Source: Streptomyces collinus
Lineage (GTDB): Bacteria > Actinomycetota > Actinomycetes > Streptomycetales > Streptomycetaceae
Direction: 5' to 3'
Length of the DNA stretch: 64,000 bases
Assembly (NCBI RefSeq): GCF_031348265.1
Contig: NZ_CP133771.1
Coordinates: 1,984,001 to 2,048,000 of the forward strand
Numbering within the stretch: position 1 is the first letter of the stretch; every line of letters begins with the position of its first letter. Below are positions 44,517 through 52,449 of the stretch, in pieces. The notes beneath the pieces were generated by a model. That model searched no databases and was not told where the DNA came from. It saw nothing but the letters and a program-made list of their open reading frames with translations. Both the position numbers and the translations under genes were made by a program.

Positions 44517-45974
44517 TCACTTCGCTCCGAGGAGCTGCTCGATCGGGTCGATCGCGAAGTACACGAGGAACAGCGCCGAGGTTCCCCACAGCAGCCAGTG
44601 CACCTCCTTGGCCTTGCCGAGGACGGTCTTGATGACGACGTAGGCGAGGAAACCGGCGCCGATGCCGTTGGTGATGGAGTAGGTGAACGGCATCACGGCG
44701 ATGGTGAGGAACGCGGGGATGGCGATGTCGTAGCGGTCCCAGTCGATGTGCTTGACCTGGGTCATCATCAGGAAGCCGACGGCGACCAGGGCGGGGGCGG
44801 CCGCCTGGAGCGGGACGATGGTGAGCAGCGGGGTCAGGAACAGCGCGAGGCCGAACAGGCCGCCGGTGACGAGGTTGGAGAAGCCGGTGCGCGAGCCCTC
44901 GCCGACACCGGCGGCGGACTCGATGTAGGAGGTCGCCGAGGAGGCGGAGGCCGCGCCGCCGGCGACCGCGGCGGCACCGTCGATGAGCAGCACCCGGCCG
45001 AGGTTCGGGACCTTGCCGTCCTCGTCGAGCAGCCCGGCCTCGGCGCTGATGCCGACGACCGTGCCCATGGTGTCGAAGAAGTCGGACAGGATCAGCGTGA
45101 AGATCAGCAGGACGACGGTGATGACGCCGACGCCGGGGGCGCTGAACGCGCCGAACAGGTCGAAGTCGCCGATGAGCCCGAAGTCGGGGGCGTCGACGAG
45201 CTTGTCCGGCCAGGAGGGTGTGGTCAGGCCCCAGGACTTGATGTCGGCGATGGAGTTGATCACGACCGCCAGCGCGGTCATGGTGACGATGCTGATCAGG
45301 ATGGCGCCCTTGACCTTGCGGGCGAGCAGTCCGATCGTCAGCAGCACGCCGAGGCAGAAGACGAGCATCGGCCAGCCGGCGAGGGTGCCGGTGCCGCCCA
45401 GCTGAACGGGCACGGTGGTGTTGGCGGCGTCCGGGATACGGCTGACGAACCCGGCGTCGACGAAGCCGATGAAGGCGATGAACAGGCCGATGCCGACGCT
45501 GATCGCCTGCTTGAGCGGCTGGGGTATCGCGTGCATGACGGCCTCGCGCAGCCCGGTCACCACCAGCACGCAGATCAGCAGGCCTTCGAGGACGACCAGG
45601 CCCATCGCGTCGTCCCAGCTCATCAGCGGGGCGATCTGGAAGGCGACCACGGCGTTCAGGCCGAGTCCGGCGGCGAGCGCCAGGGGCAGGTTGCCGCCGA
45701 CGCCCATGATGATCGTCATGACGGCGGCCACCAGGGCGGTGGCGGTGGTGAGTTGGACGGCGTCCAGCTGGTGCCCGAACTTGTCCTTCGCGCTGCCCAG
45801 GATGATGGGATTCAGGACAAGGATGTAGGCCATCGTGAAGAACGTGGCGAAGCCGCCGCGGATCTCACGGCCGAAGGTGGACCCCCGCTCGGAGATCTTG
45901 AAGAACCGGTCGACGCTGTTCGCCGCTGGTGGCGCGGCGTCGGACCGGTCGGCCACCTTCTGCGATTCGGACAT
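44517..45974 (-). CDS. NCS2/AzgA-type purine permease
   Basis: A 485-residue transporter with about 13 membrane segments, of the guanine-hypoxanthine branch of the NCS2 family. Landmarks are F-F-T-M-A-Y-I-L-V-L-N-P near residue 45, G-L-G-L-N-A-V-V-A-F, D-F-F-D-T-M-G-T-V-V-G and S-A-T-S-Y-I-E-S-A-A-G-V-G-E-G-S-R-T-G. The AAGGAG site correctly precedes ATG 45974; an upstream ATG at 46034 has none. It is divergent from the ECF sigma gene. It should import hypoxanthine, guanine or adenine with protons. Confidence 0.94.
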   Translation of the reverse strand: MSESQKVADRSDAAPPAANSVDRFFKISERGSTFGREIRGGFATFFTMAYILVLNPIILGSAKDKFGHQLDAVQLTTATALVAAVMTIIMGVGGNLPLALAAGLGLNAVVAFQIAPLMSWDDAMGLVVLEGLLICVLVVTGLREAVMHAIPQPLKQAISVGIGLFIAFIGFVDAGFVSRIPDAANTTVPVQLGGTGTLAGWPMLVFCLGVLLTIGLLARKVKGAILISIVTMTALAVVINSIADIKSWGLTTPSWPDKLVDAPDFGLIGDFDLFGAFSAPGVGVITVVLLIFTLILSDFFDTMGTVVGISAEAGLLDEDGKVPNLGRVLLIDGAAAVAGGAASASSATSYIESAAGVGEGSRTGFSNLVTGGLFGLALFLTPLLTIVPLQAAAPALVAVGFLMMTQVKHIDWDRYDIAIPAFLTIAVMPFTYSITNGIGAGFLAYVVIKTVLGKAKEVHWLLWGTSALFLVYFAIDPIEQLLGAK

Positions 45975-46036
45975 GGCGCGTGCTCCTTGATGCCTGGGTG
46001 ATCGGTGTGCGGGTGCTGGCTGGATTGTCGTCACGT

Positions 46037-46049
46037 TGAACCACGTTCA
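46037..46049. promoter_or_regulatory. TGAAC-CAC-GTTCA palindrome upstream of the NCS2 gene
   Basis: A short perfect-armed palindrome sits 63 bases before the permease start. It may be an operator for purine-responsive control. No family can be assigned from the sequence. Confidence 0.35.
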
Positions 46050-46173
46050 GGTTTTCTTCGTGTTACGAAATCGAAGTCCGGCCTGCCATACGACGTTCGA
46101 AGCTCCGTACGAACCATCCGACGATCGCTGCTACGCTTCCCGATCTCGTCCGGGCCTCCCCCGGATGATCACA

Positions 46174-46189
46174 TGTCATCTACATGACA
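46174..46189. promoter_or_regulatory. TGTCAT-CTAC-ATGACA inverted repeat upstream of the sigma gene
   Basis: Perfect 6-base arms with a 4-base spacer lie 58 bases before the ECF sigma start. It may be an operator. An alternative ATG start for the sigma gene lies inside it but lacks a ribosome-binding site. Confidence 0.4.
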
Positions 46190-46246
46190 GCCACACAGGG
46201 CGCCCTGGCCGGGAGCGCCCGTAGCCGCTGCGAGGAGAGGTCGCCC

Positions 46247-46846
46247 GTGGGCACAGTCGTCGACGACGCCGCCTCCGTGGAGTTCCACGCCTTCTTCGAG
46301 CGTCACTACGCCGAACTGTCCCGCCTCGCCTACCTGCTGACGGGCGAGTCGGACACCGCCGACGACCTGGCGGCGGACGCGTTGCTGGCGCTGTGGCACC
46401 GCTGGGACCGGGTGCGCGCGGCCGACCATCCGGTCGCGTACGCGCGCGGTGTGGTCGCCAACCTGGCCCGGACCCGCATCCGCAGCGCGGTGCGCGAGCG
46501 GCGGCGCATCGCCCTGTTCTGGTCGCAGCGCGAGGAGAACACCGAGAACCCGGACATCGCGGGCGTGGTCGACGTGCAGGAGGCGTTGCGCAGGCTGCCG
46601 TTCCGCAAGCGGGCCTGTGTGGTGCTGCGGCACGCGTTCGACCTGTCGGAGAAGGACACGGCGCTCGCCCTCGGCGTCTCGGTGGGTACGGTGAAGAGCC
46701 AGACCTCGAAGGGAATGGCCGAACTCCAGCGGTTGCTGGGGACGCGGGGCGTGCCGCAGCGGATGCACGCGACGCTGGGTGCCCCGCGCTGCTCGCCCGC
46801 CGTGGAGGGCGTGCGCACCGGTGAGGGCGGAGGGAGGGGCCGATGA
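46247..46846 (+). CDS. ECF sigma factor (SigE-family type)
   Basis: A 199-residue extracytoplasmic-function sigma factor. Region 2 is F-E-R-H-Y-A-E-L-S-R-L-A-Y-L-L-T-G followed by D-D-L-A-A-D-A-L-L-A-L-W. Region 4 contains R-L-P-F-R-K-R-A-C-V-V-L-R and the helix-turn-helix S-E-K-D-T-A-L-A-L-G-V-S-V-G-T-V-K-S. GTG 46247 follows GAGGAGAGG and is preferred to in-frame ATG 46184, which lies within an inverted repeat. The stop overlaps the next gene (ATGA), a single-pass membrane protein that may be its anti-sigma factor. Two pectate lyase genes just downstream carry a matching promoter motif. Confidence 0.93.
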   Translation: MGTVVDDAASVEFHAFFERHYAELSRLAYLLTGESDTADDLAADALLALWHRWDRVRAADHPVAYARGVVANLARTRIRSAVRERRRIALFWSQREENTENPDIAGVVDVQEALRRLPFRKRACVVLRHAFDLSEKDTALALGVSVGTVKSQTSKGMAELQRLLGTRGVPQRMHATLGAPRCSPAVEGVRTGEGGGRGR

Positions 46847-47697
46847 GCATGCGGCGGGACGTGCACGAGGAACTGCGCACCCGGCTCCACGAGGCGGCCG
46901 GGGCGCACGAGCCCGACCGGGAGCGCATGCTGGCCCGGGTCGAGCGCGGCATGGCCGGTCCGGCCGTTTCCGGCCACCGGGCGACACGTCCGCCGGTGTT
47001 CGGCTGGATGCGGGTGGCCGGTGCGACGGCCGCGGTCGCCGGCGTCCTGGCGGTGGGCGGATACGCGGTGGCCTCGGCGGTGAAGGACGAAACCGCCCCG
47101 CGGCAGCAGGAAGTGGCCACAACGGCGACGCCCACGCCGTCCCCGGAGGCGACGAGCCGCGCGCCCGCGCCTCCGCCTCCGGTGGAGCCGGCGCCGAGCC
47201 GGTCGCCCGAGCGCCGCGAGTCGAGCCCCCCGCCGTCGAACACGCCGAGCGCCCCGGCCGCCGAACGGCCGTCCGCCGCCGGCACGGAGGACGGCCCGCT
47301 GTGGTCGGACGGTTCGGTCGACCCGCACAGCAACGACTTCTGGGCGCAGAGCAACGTCACCCTCAAGACCCGCGAGCAACTGACCGCGCTGACCGTGCGG
47401 TTGAAGGTGGCCCAGACCGGCGGGGTCTCCGACGCGGGAGCCTGGCGCTCCCTGCCCGAGACCGACTTCACCCTCGCGGTGGCCGAGGAGGACGGCTTCC
47501 TCGTCTACACCTGGACCCTCAAGGAGGGCCGTACGGTCCCGGCGGGCGAGTGGGTGTTCGCGGGGCAGTTCGACCACGCCCGCGGCGGCCGCGACGCGGG
47601 CGGGGACCGCTACTCGGTGACGGCCGCCGCCGGTCCGCGGCAGCTGTCGGTGGGCGGTTCCTTCGCCGCCGTGGACGACGGCGACGGCGGCCCGTGA
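46843..47697 (+). CDS. Single-pass membrane protein, possible anti-sigma factor
   Basis: A 284-residue bitopic protein with a cytoplasmic N-terminus (1-50), one membrane segment at residues about 55-80 (M-R-V-A-G-A-T-A-A-V-A-G-V-L), a Pro/Ser/Thr-rich external linker (about 85-150), and a roughly 130-residue external domain. The external domain contains W-A-Q-S-N-V-T-L-K-T-R-E and F-T-L-A-V-A-E-E-D-G-F-L-V-Y. The short N-terminal E-E-L-R-T-R-L-H-E-A-A-G-A-H helix resembles anti-sigma cytoplasmic regions, but no zinc-binding HxxxCxxC motif is present. It overlaps the sigma gene by 4 nt. Function as a partner is inferred from topology and position. Confidence 0.75.
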   Translation: MSMRRDVHEELRTRLHEAAGAHEPDRERMLARVERGMAGPAVSGHRATRPPVFGWMRVAGATAAVAGVLAVGGYAVASAVKDETAPRQQEVATTATPTPSPEATSRAPAPPPPVEPAPSRSPERRESSPPPSNTPSAPAAERPSAAGTEDGPLWSDGSVDPHSNDFWAQSNVTLKTREQLTALTVRLKVAQTGGVSDAGAWRSLPETDFTLAVAEEDGFLVYTWTLKEGRTVPAGEWVFAGQFDHARGGRDAGGDRYSVTAAAGPRQLSVGGSFAAVDDGDGGP

Positions 47698-47714
47698 AAA
47701 ATTCCTGAAGACGC

Positions 47715-47742
47715 GGCAACCCTTCCTTCACCGGTGACGACC
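47715..47742 (+). promoter_or_regulatory. ECF-type promoter of the PL3 pectate lyase gene
   Basis: GGCAACC (47715-47721) and CGACC (47738-47742) are separated by exactly 16 bases, the spacing used by group 4 sigma factors whose -35 contains AAC. The same pair with the same spacing precedes the minus-strand pectate lyase at 50057-50084. The expected start is about 7-8 bases downstream, giving a 5' leader of about 30 bases. Confidence 0.65.
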
Positions 47743-47779
47743 ACAAGGCGCAAGAGTCACCCATCTGAGGAATCGGTAC

Positions 47780-48613
47780 ATGACTGCACCAGCAGAACAG
47801 CGCGTCCGCCACCGCCGCAGCGTCACCAAGCGGCGGGCGGTGATCGCCGCGGTGTCCGCGTTCGGCATCACGGGAGCGGCGATCGTCACCACGTCGATGC
47901 TGTCGACGGCGGGCGCCGCGTCCTCCTGGCCCACGGACAAGGGCAAGACGCCCGTGCCGAAGACCATCGCGGTCTCCGGTGTGCGCGACGGCGGGATGAA
48001 GATGTTCTACGGCACCGGCGCGCTCGGCAACGACAACCAGGACGAGGGCCAGGACCCGATCTTCGAGCTGGCCGACGGCGCGACCCTGAAGAACGTCATC
48101 ATCGGCACCCCCGCGGCGGACGGCGTGCACTGCAAGGGCACGTGCACCCTGCAGAACGTGTGGTGGCTGGACGTCGGCGAGGACGCTGCCAGCTTCAAGG
48201 GCAAGTCCTCGTCCGCGGTGTACAAGGTGATCGGCGGCGGCGCGAAGAACGCCGACGACAAGGTGCTGCAGTTCAACGGCGCGGGCACCCTGAACGTGTC
48301 GGGCTTCCAGGTCCAGAACGCCGGCAAGCTGGTCCGCTCCTGCGGCAACTGCAAGACGCAGTACAAGCGCACGATCGTGCTCAGCGACATCGACGTGACC
48401 GCTCCGATGAACTCGATCGTCGGAGTGAACGCCAACTACGGCGACACGGCGACGCTGTCGAAGATCCGTATCCACGGCGACAGCAAGAAGAAGATCAAGA
48501 CGTGTGTGCGCTTCGAGGGCAACAACACGGGCAAGGAGCCCAAGGAGCTGACGCCGCCCGGCCCGGACGGCAAGAGCTGCAAGTTCAAGGCCTCCGACAT
48601 CAGTTACCAGTAG
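47780..48613 (+). CDS. Secreted pectate lyase, PL3 family
   Basis: A 277-residue exported beta-helix protein. The N-terminus (1-47) is long and basic, R-H-R-R-S-V-T-K-R-R, followed by a hydrophobic core and S-T-A-G-A-A. The mature protein has PL3 hallmarks: G-D-N... replaced by Q-D-E-G-Q-D-P-I-F-E-L, A-T-L-K-N-V-I-I-G, the Cys-containing D-G-V-H-C-K-G-T-C-T-L, and W-W-L-D-V-G-E-D-A-A-S-F-K-G, where the Asp and Lys residues form the calcium and catalytic site. It cleaves polygalacturonate by beta-elimination with calcium. Four or more cysteines suggest disulfides. It follows the sigma/membrane protein pair. Confidence 0.92.
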   Translation: MTAPAEQRVRHRRSVTKRRAVIAAVSAFGITGAAIVTTSMLSTAGAASSWPTDKGKTPVPKTIAVSGVRDGGMKMFYGTGALGNDNQDEGQDPIFELADGATLKNVIIGTPAADGVHCKGTCTLQNVWWLDVGEDAASFKGKSSSAVYKVIGGGAKNADDKVLQFNGAGTLNVSGFQVQNAGKLVRSCGNCKTQYKRTIVLSDIDVTAPMNSIVGVNANYGDTATLSKIRIHGDSKKKIKTCVRFEGNNTGKEPKELTPPGPDGKSCKFKASDISYQ

Positions 48614-48632
48614 GCACTGCCCCCCTGTGACT

Positions 48633-48666
48633 CCGGTTGGCCCTCGTCCCCCCTTGGGCCGACCGG
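48633..48666 (+). terminator. Terminator after the PL3 pectate lyase
   Basis: CCGGTTGGCCC (48633-48643) pairs with GGGCCGACCGG (48656-48666), one G-U, 12-base C-rich loop. It starts 20 bases after the stop. Confidence 0.75.
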
Positions 48667-48776
48667 AATGCCGGGTGTCCGGCCCCCCAGTCGGACGTCC
48701 CGGCACCTCGGCCCTCCGGAGCCCCCCTCCGGACGGCCGGACGGTACCGGTCGAGCCCCCCTCGGCCGGTCGGCAG

Positions 48777-48810
48777 GACGCCCCCGTCGCTTCGCACCGA
48801 CGGGGGCGTC
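48777..48810 (-). terminator. Terminator for the convergent minus-strand pectate lyase
   Basis: GACGCCCCCGTCG (48777-48789) pairs perfectly with 48798-48810 around an 8-base loop. It lies 17 bases beyond the minus-strand gene's stop. Confidence 0.82.
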
Positions 48811-48827
48811 GCCATGAGCAGAACGGC

Positions 48828-49982
48828 TCAGTCCATCGCCGAGCCGATGGCCGTGGAGCCGGTCGTCAGGAACGTCGTCCTGGGCAGGGATCCGTCCGCC
48901 CGGCGGGCTCCGTACGCGCCGGCCGGGTCCGTCGACCGGAAGGACGGGGTGGCGGTGCCGCTGTCCCAGGTGTTGCCGGCGGAGACCGCCGAGGGGCCGA
49001 GCTTCGCCGCTCCGCCCTTGTCGCCGACGGCGAGGTTCCCGCCGAGGCGGGCCGAGCCGGTGGCGAAGGAGAAGCCGCTCCCGGCGTTGGCGTAGGCGGT
49101 GTTGCGGCGCAGGGCGACGGCGCCGGTGTTGGAGTTCTCGGTGAAGCCGTGCCGTGCGTTGTCCCAGGCGGCGTTGCCGGTGACGGCGTGGGCGACGGAC
49201 GCGCCCCCGCCGCCCAGCTCGAAGCCGTTGCCCTCGCCCTCGAAGGCTGTGTCCTTCCAGCGGTTCTCGCCGTTGCCGAAGGCCCAGGAGTCCTCGATGG
49301 TCACCGGCGAGGAGAACTGCCACAGGTCGAGGCCGTCGTCGGAGTTGCCGTGGACCCGGGCTCCGGTGATCCGGTTCCCGGTCCCCGAGCCGAACTTGAC
49401 CGCGATGCCGTCGGCGTTCCGGCCGTGGCCGGCCGGGTCGTAGTTGCCGTGGCTGTCCAGGTTCTGCACGAGGTTGCCGGTGGTGCCGTCACCGCGCAGG
49501 GTGAAGCCGGAGTCGCCGTTGTCCGCGGTGACCAGGTTCCTGAAGACCCCGCCGACCGAGGACGTGGCGACGAAGCCCTGGGCCGGGGAGTCGACGAACG
49601 CGAGGTCCTGGACGGTCCAGTGGTCACCGCTGATGCCGGCCAGCCAGGAGCCGGCGGGCAGCCGGGACCCGTCGATCCGCACCTTCTCCCCGCCGTAGGC
49701 CCGCAGGGTGATGGGCGCGGAAGCGGTGCCGTTCGCGCTGGACTCCAGGGTGGCGGACGGGTGGTAGGTGCCGCCGCGGACCTGGATCACGGTGCCGGCG
49801 GTGGCGTTCCGCACGGCCTCTTCGAGCTGGGCCGCGGTGGAGACGGTGACCGTCGTCGAGGCGGCCCGGGCGCCGCCGGTCGTCAGCCCGAGGCCGACGC
49901 CGCCGGCCCCCGCGGCACAGGCCACGGCCGCGGCGATGGAGAGCGTACGGGTGCTGCGATGGCGTCCGGTGCTCGGCGGCAC
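48828..49982 (-). CDS. Secreted right-handed beta-helix pectate lyase (PL9-like)
   Basis: A 384-residue exported protein. The signal peptide covers residues 1-40 and ends G-G-A-R-A-A. Parallel beta-helix coils run through the rest: A-G-T-V-I-Q-V-R-G-G-T-Y near residue 62, I-T-L-R-A-Y-G-G-E-K-V-R-I-D-G, then N-G-D-S-G-F-T-L-R-G-D, D-G-L-D-L-W-Q-F, and R-H-G-F-T-E-N-S-N. The D-G-L-D-L-W coil with nearby Asp pairs is the PL9 calcium site. GTG 49982 has AGGAAAGGA upstream. An ECF-like promoter and a LacI-like operator precede it. PL9 enzymes cut polygalacturonate or rhamnogalacturonan; which one is undecided. Confidence 0.85.
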   Translation of the reverse strand: MPPSTGRHRSTRTLSIAAAVACAAGAGGVGLGLTTGGARAASTTVTVSTAAQLEEAVRNATAGTVIQVRGGTYHPSATLESSANGTASAPITLRAYGGEKVRIDGSRLPAGSWLAGISGDHWTVQDLAFVDSPAQGFVATSSVGGVFRNLVTADNGDSGFTLRGDGTTGNLVQNLDSHGNYDPAGHGRNADGIAVKFGSGTGNRITGARVHGNSDDGLDLWQFSSPVTIEDSWAFGNGENRWKDTAFEGEGNGFELGGGGASVAHAVTGNAAWDNARHGFTENSNTGAVALRRNTAYANAGSGFSFATGSARLGGNLAVGDKGGAAKLGPSAVSAGNTWDSGTATPSFRSTDPAGAYGARRADGSLPRTTFLTTGSTAIGSAMD

Positions 49983-50010
49983 GAGCCGTTCCTTTCCTGG
50001 GGGTCGGGGA

Positions 50011-50048
50011 CGGAAACGGTTCGGAGGGGCCCGCTCCGGCCCGTTTCC
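50011..50048. promoter_or_regulatory. Inverted GGAAACGG...CCGTTTCC operator pair
   Basis: CGGAAACGG at 50011-50019 and CCGTTTCC at 50041-50048 are inverted copies. The left copy with following TTCG forms a GAA-n4-TTC palindrome of LacI style. It lies between the ECF promoter and the start codon of the PL9-like gene, where a bound repressor would block transcription. Confidence 0.5.
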
Positions 50049-50056
50049 CGTCCACC

Positions 50057-50084
50057 AGTCGCCGCCGCGCCGGAAGGGGTTGCC
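50057..50084 (-). promoter_or_regulatory. ECF-type promoter of the PL9-like pectate lyase gene
   Basis: On the minus strand GGCAACC, 16 bases, then CGACT reproduces the promoter of the PL3 lyase, including GCGGCAACC and the CTTCC that follows. It suggests control by the ECF sigma factor encoded at 46247. Confidence 0.62.
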
Positions 50085-50111
50085 GCCGTCACGTGCACCG
50101 GAGGCGCCGCC

Positions 50112-50130
50112 GTTCCGAAAGTTTCGGAAC
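50112..50130. promoter_or_regulatory. Perfect 19-base palindrome upstream of the double-GH43 gene
   Basis: GTTCCGAAA-G-TTTCGGAAC is a perfect palindrome with a CGAAAGTTTCG core. Very similar CGAAACTTTCG elements are known upstream of Streptomyces xylanase and other hemicellulase genes. It lies 100 bases before the GH43 start and about 30 bases beyond the -35 of the divergent pectate lyase promoter, so it could serve either. Confidence 0.7.
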
Positions 50131-50229
50131 CACGGGCCTCACGCCGACCCGTTGACGCCCTGCGCCCCTCCGGTGAAACTCCGAGGGCCGGTATCCAACA
50201 GAATCCCCCACACTCCGACAGGAAGTGTC

Positions 50230-52446
50230 ATGCGCCCCCGCATCGCCCGCACGCTCCTGCTTCCCTTCCTGGCCCTGACCGGCCTCCTCATGACCCTCCT
50301 CACCGCACCGCCCAGCACCGCAGACCCCGGAGCCCCACCCGTGAAGCACAGCAAGTACGCCGGCTATCTCTTCGCCTACTTCACCGGCGAGGGCACCGCC
50401 GACGGCGAGCAGATCCGCTACGCCCTCAGCCGCGGCAACGACCCGCTGCACTGGCGTGAGCTGAACGCCGGCAAGCCGGTACTGACGTCCACGATCGGCG
50501 AGAAGGGCCTGCGCGACCCGTTCGTCATCCGCTCCCCCGAGGGCGACAAGTTCTACCTGATCGCCACCGACCTGCGGATGTACCAGAACTCCAGCGGCAG
50601 CTGGGACCAGGTCCAGCGGCACGGCAGCAAGTCGATCATGGTCTGGGAGTCCACCGACCTGGTCCACTGGTCCGACCAGCGCCTGGTGAAGGTCTCCCCC
50701 GACAGCGCGGGCAACACCTGGGCCCCGGAGGCCTACTGGGACGACGAGCTCGACGCGTACGTCGTCTTCTGGGCGTCGAAGCTGTACGCCGACGACGACC
50801 CGGACCACAAGGGCAACACGTACAACAAGATGCTGTACGCGACGACGAAGGACTTCCGCACCTTCAGCGAGCCGAAGGTCTGGAACGACCCGGGCTACTC
50901 GGTGATCGACTCCACGGTCGTGAAGTACAAGGACGAGTACTACCGCTACACCAAGGACGAGCGGGACCCCGGCTCCTCCAGCCCCTGCTCCAAGTTCATC
51001 ACCGGGGAGAAGTCCACCTCCCTGACCTCGACGAAGTACGACTTCGTGGCCGACTGCATCGGCAAGGGCGCGATGGACCGCGGTGAGGGCCCGACGGTGT
51101 TCAAGTCGAACACCGAGAAGAAGTGGTACCTGTTCATCGACGAGTACGGCGGCCGCGGCTACCTCCCCTTCGAGACCACCGACCTCGCCTCCGGCAAGTG
51201 GACCCCGTCCACGGACTACCAGCTCCCGGCGAGCCCGCGGCACGGCACGGTGCTGCCGGTGACGCAGCAGGAGTACGACCGCCTGCTGGCCGCCTACCCG
51301 GCGACCCCGGCCTCGGTCGTGGACGCGACGGCGAAGCACCAGAAGGGGTACGCGATCGTCACGGACAGCGCCTCGAAGGTCGTCCTGCCGATGCGGCCCG
51401 ACGCCGACCTGCGCGGCCTCGCCCCGAAGCTGTGGGCCGGCGAGGGCGCGAAGCTCAGCCCGAAGTCCGGCACCCGCCGCGACTTCCGCACGCCGCAGAA
51501 GTACACGGTCACGGCCGCCGACGGCACCAGGCGCACCTGGACGGTCGAGGCGGTCCGCACCCGCAGCCCGATCCTGCCGGGCCTCAACGCAGACCCGGAC
51601 GTGCAGTACCTGAACGGCAGATACTGGATCTACCCGACGACGGACGGCTTCCCGGGCTGGAGCGGCACCAAGTTCAAGGCGTACTCGTCGAAGGACCTGG
51701 TCAACTGGAAGGACCACGGCGTCATCCTCGACCTCGGGCCGGACGTGACCTGGGCCGACAAGAACGCCTGGGCACCCGCGATCGCCGAGCGGAACGGCAC
51801 GTACTACTTCTACTTCTGCGCCGAACAGCAGATCGGCGTGGCGGTGGCGGACTCCCCCGCCGGCCCCTTCAAGGACGCGCTCGGCAAGCCCCTGGTCGCC
51901 AAGGGCGGTTCGCTGAAGGGCCAGATGATCGACCCGGCCGTCTTCACGGACGACGACGGCCAGGCCTACCTGTACTGGGGCAACGGCCGCGGGTACGTCG
52001 TGCCGCTGAACGACGACATGGTGTCCTTCGACGCCGCGAAGGTGAAGGACATCACCCCGGACAACTTCCGCGAGGGCTCCTTCGTGATCAAGCGGAAGGG
52101 CACGTACTACTTCATGTGGTCGGAGGACGACACCCGCAGCGAGAACTACCACGTGGCGTACGCGACGGGACCCTCCCCGCTCGGCCCGTGGACCAAGCGC
52201 GGGACGATCCTTGAGAAGCGGCCCGAGTACGGCATCCTCGGCACCGGTCACCACTCGGTGGTGAACACCCCCGGCACCGACGACTGGTACGCCGTGTACC
52301 ACCGCTTCGCCCTCAACGGGCCCGGCCGGCCGGGTGGTGACGGCATGCACCGCGAGACCACCGTCGACCGCATGGAGTTCGCGGCCGACGGCAGCATCAA
52401 GCCGGTGGTACCGACGCTGGAGGGCATCCAGCCGGTACGGCGGTGA
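50230..52446 (+). CDS. Secreted protein with two GH43-like propellers
   Basis: A 738-residue exported glycosidase. The Sec signal covers residues 1-34 (R-T-L-L-L-P-F-L-A-L-T-G-L-L). Residues about 36-355 form one five-bladed propeller: S-K-Y-A-G-Y-L-F-A-Y-F-T-G-E, L-R-D-P-F-V-I-R and R-G-E-G-P-T-V-F. Residues about 361-443 look like an atrophied Ig-type linker domain. Residues about 445-738 are a standard GH43 domain, with the base Asp in L-N-A-D-P-D-V, the modulator in M-I-D-P-A-V-F and the acid in R-E-G-S-F-V. Expected activity is arabinofuranosidase, arabinanase or xylosidase. The first propeller lacks the usual Asp in its first blade. AGGAAG precedes ATG 50230. Confidence 0.92.
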   Translation: MRPRIARTLLLPFLALTGLLMTLLTAPPSTADPGAPPVKHSKYAGYLFAYFTGEGTADGEQIRYALSRGNDPLHWRELNAGKPVLTSTIGEKGLRDPFVIRSPEGDKFYLIATDLRMYQNSSGSWDQVQRHGSKSIMVWESTDLVHWSDQRLVKVSPDSAGNTWAPEAYWDDELDAYVVFWASKLYADDDPDHKGNTYNKMLYATTKDFRTFSEPKVWNDPGYSVIDSTVVKYKDEYYRYTKDERDPGSSSPCSKFITGEKSTSLTSTKYDFVADCIGKGAMDRGEGPTVFKSNTEKKWYLFIDEYGGRGYLPFETTDLASGKWTPSTDYQLPASPRHGTVLPVTQQEYDRLLAAYPATPASVVDATAKHQKGYAIVTDSASKVVLPMRPDADLRGLAPKLWAGEGAKLSPKSGTRRDFRTPQKYTVTAADGTRRTWTVEAVRTRSPILPGLNADPDVQYLNGRYWIYPTTDGFPGWSGTKFKAYSSKDLVNWKDHGVILDLGPDVTWADKNAWAPAIAERNGTYYFYFCAEQQIGVAVADSPAGPFKDALGKPLVAKGGSLKGQMIDPAVFTDDDGQAYLYWGNGRGYVVPLNDDMVSFDAAKVKDITPDNFREGSFVIKRKGTYYFMWSEDDTRSENYHVAYATGPSPLGPWTKRGTILEKRPEYGILGTGHHSVVNTPGTDDWYAVYHRFALNGPGRPGGDGMHRETTVDRMEFAADGSIKPVVPTLEGIQPVRR

Positions 52447-52449
52447 GCC

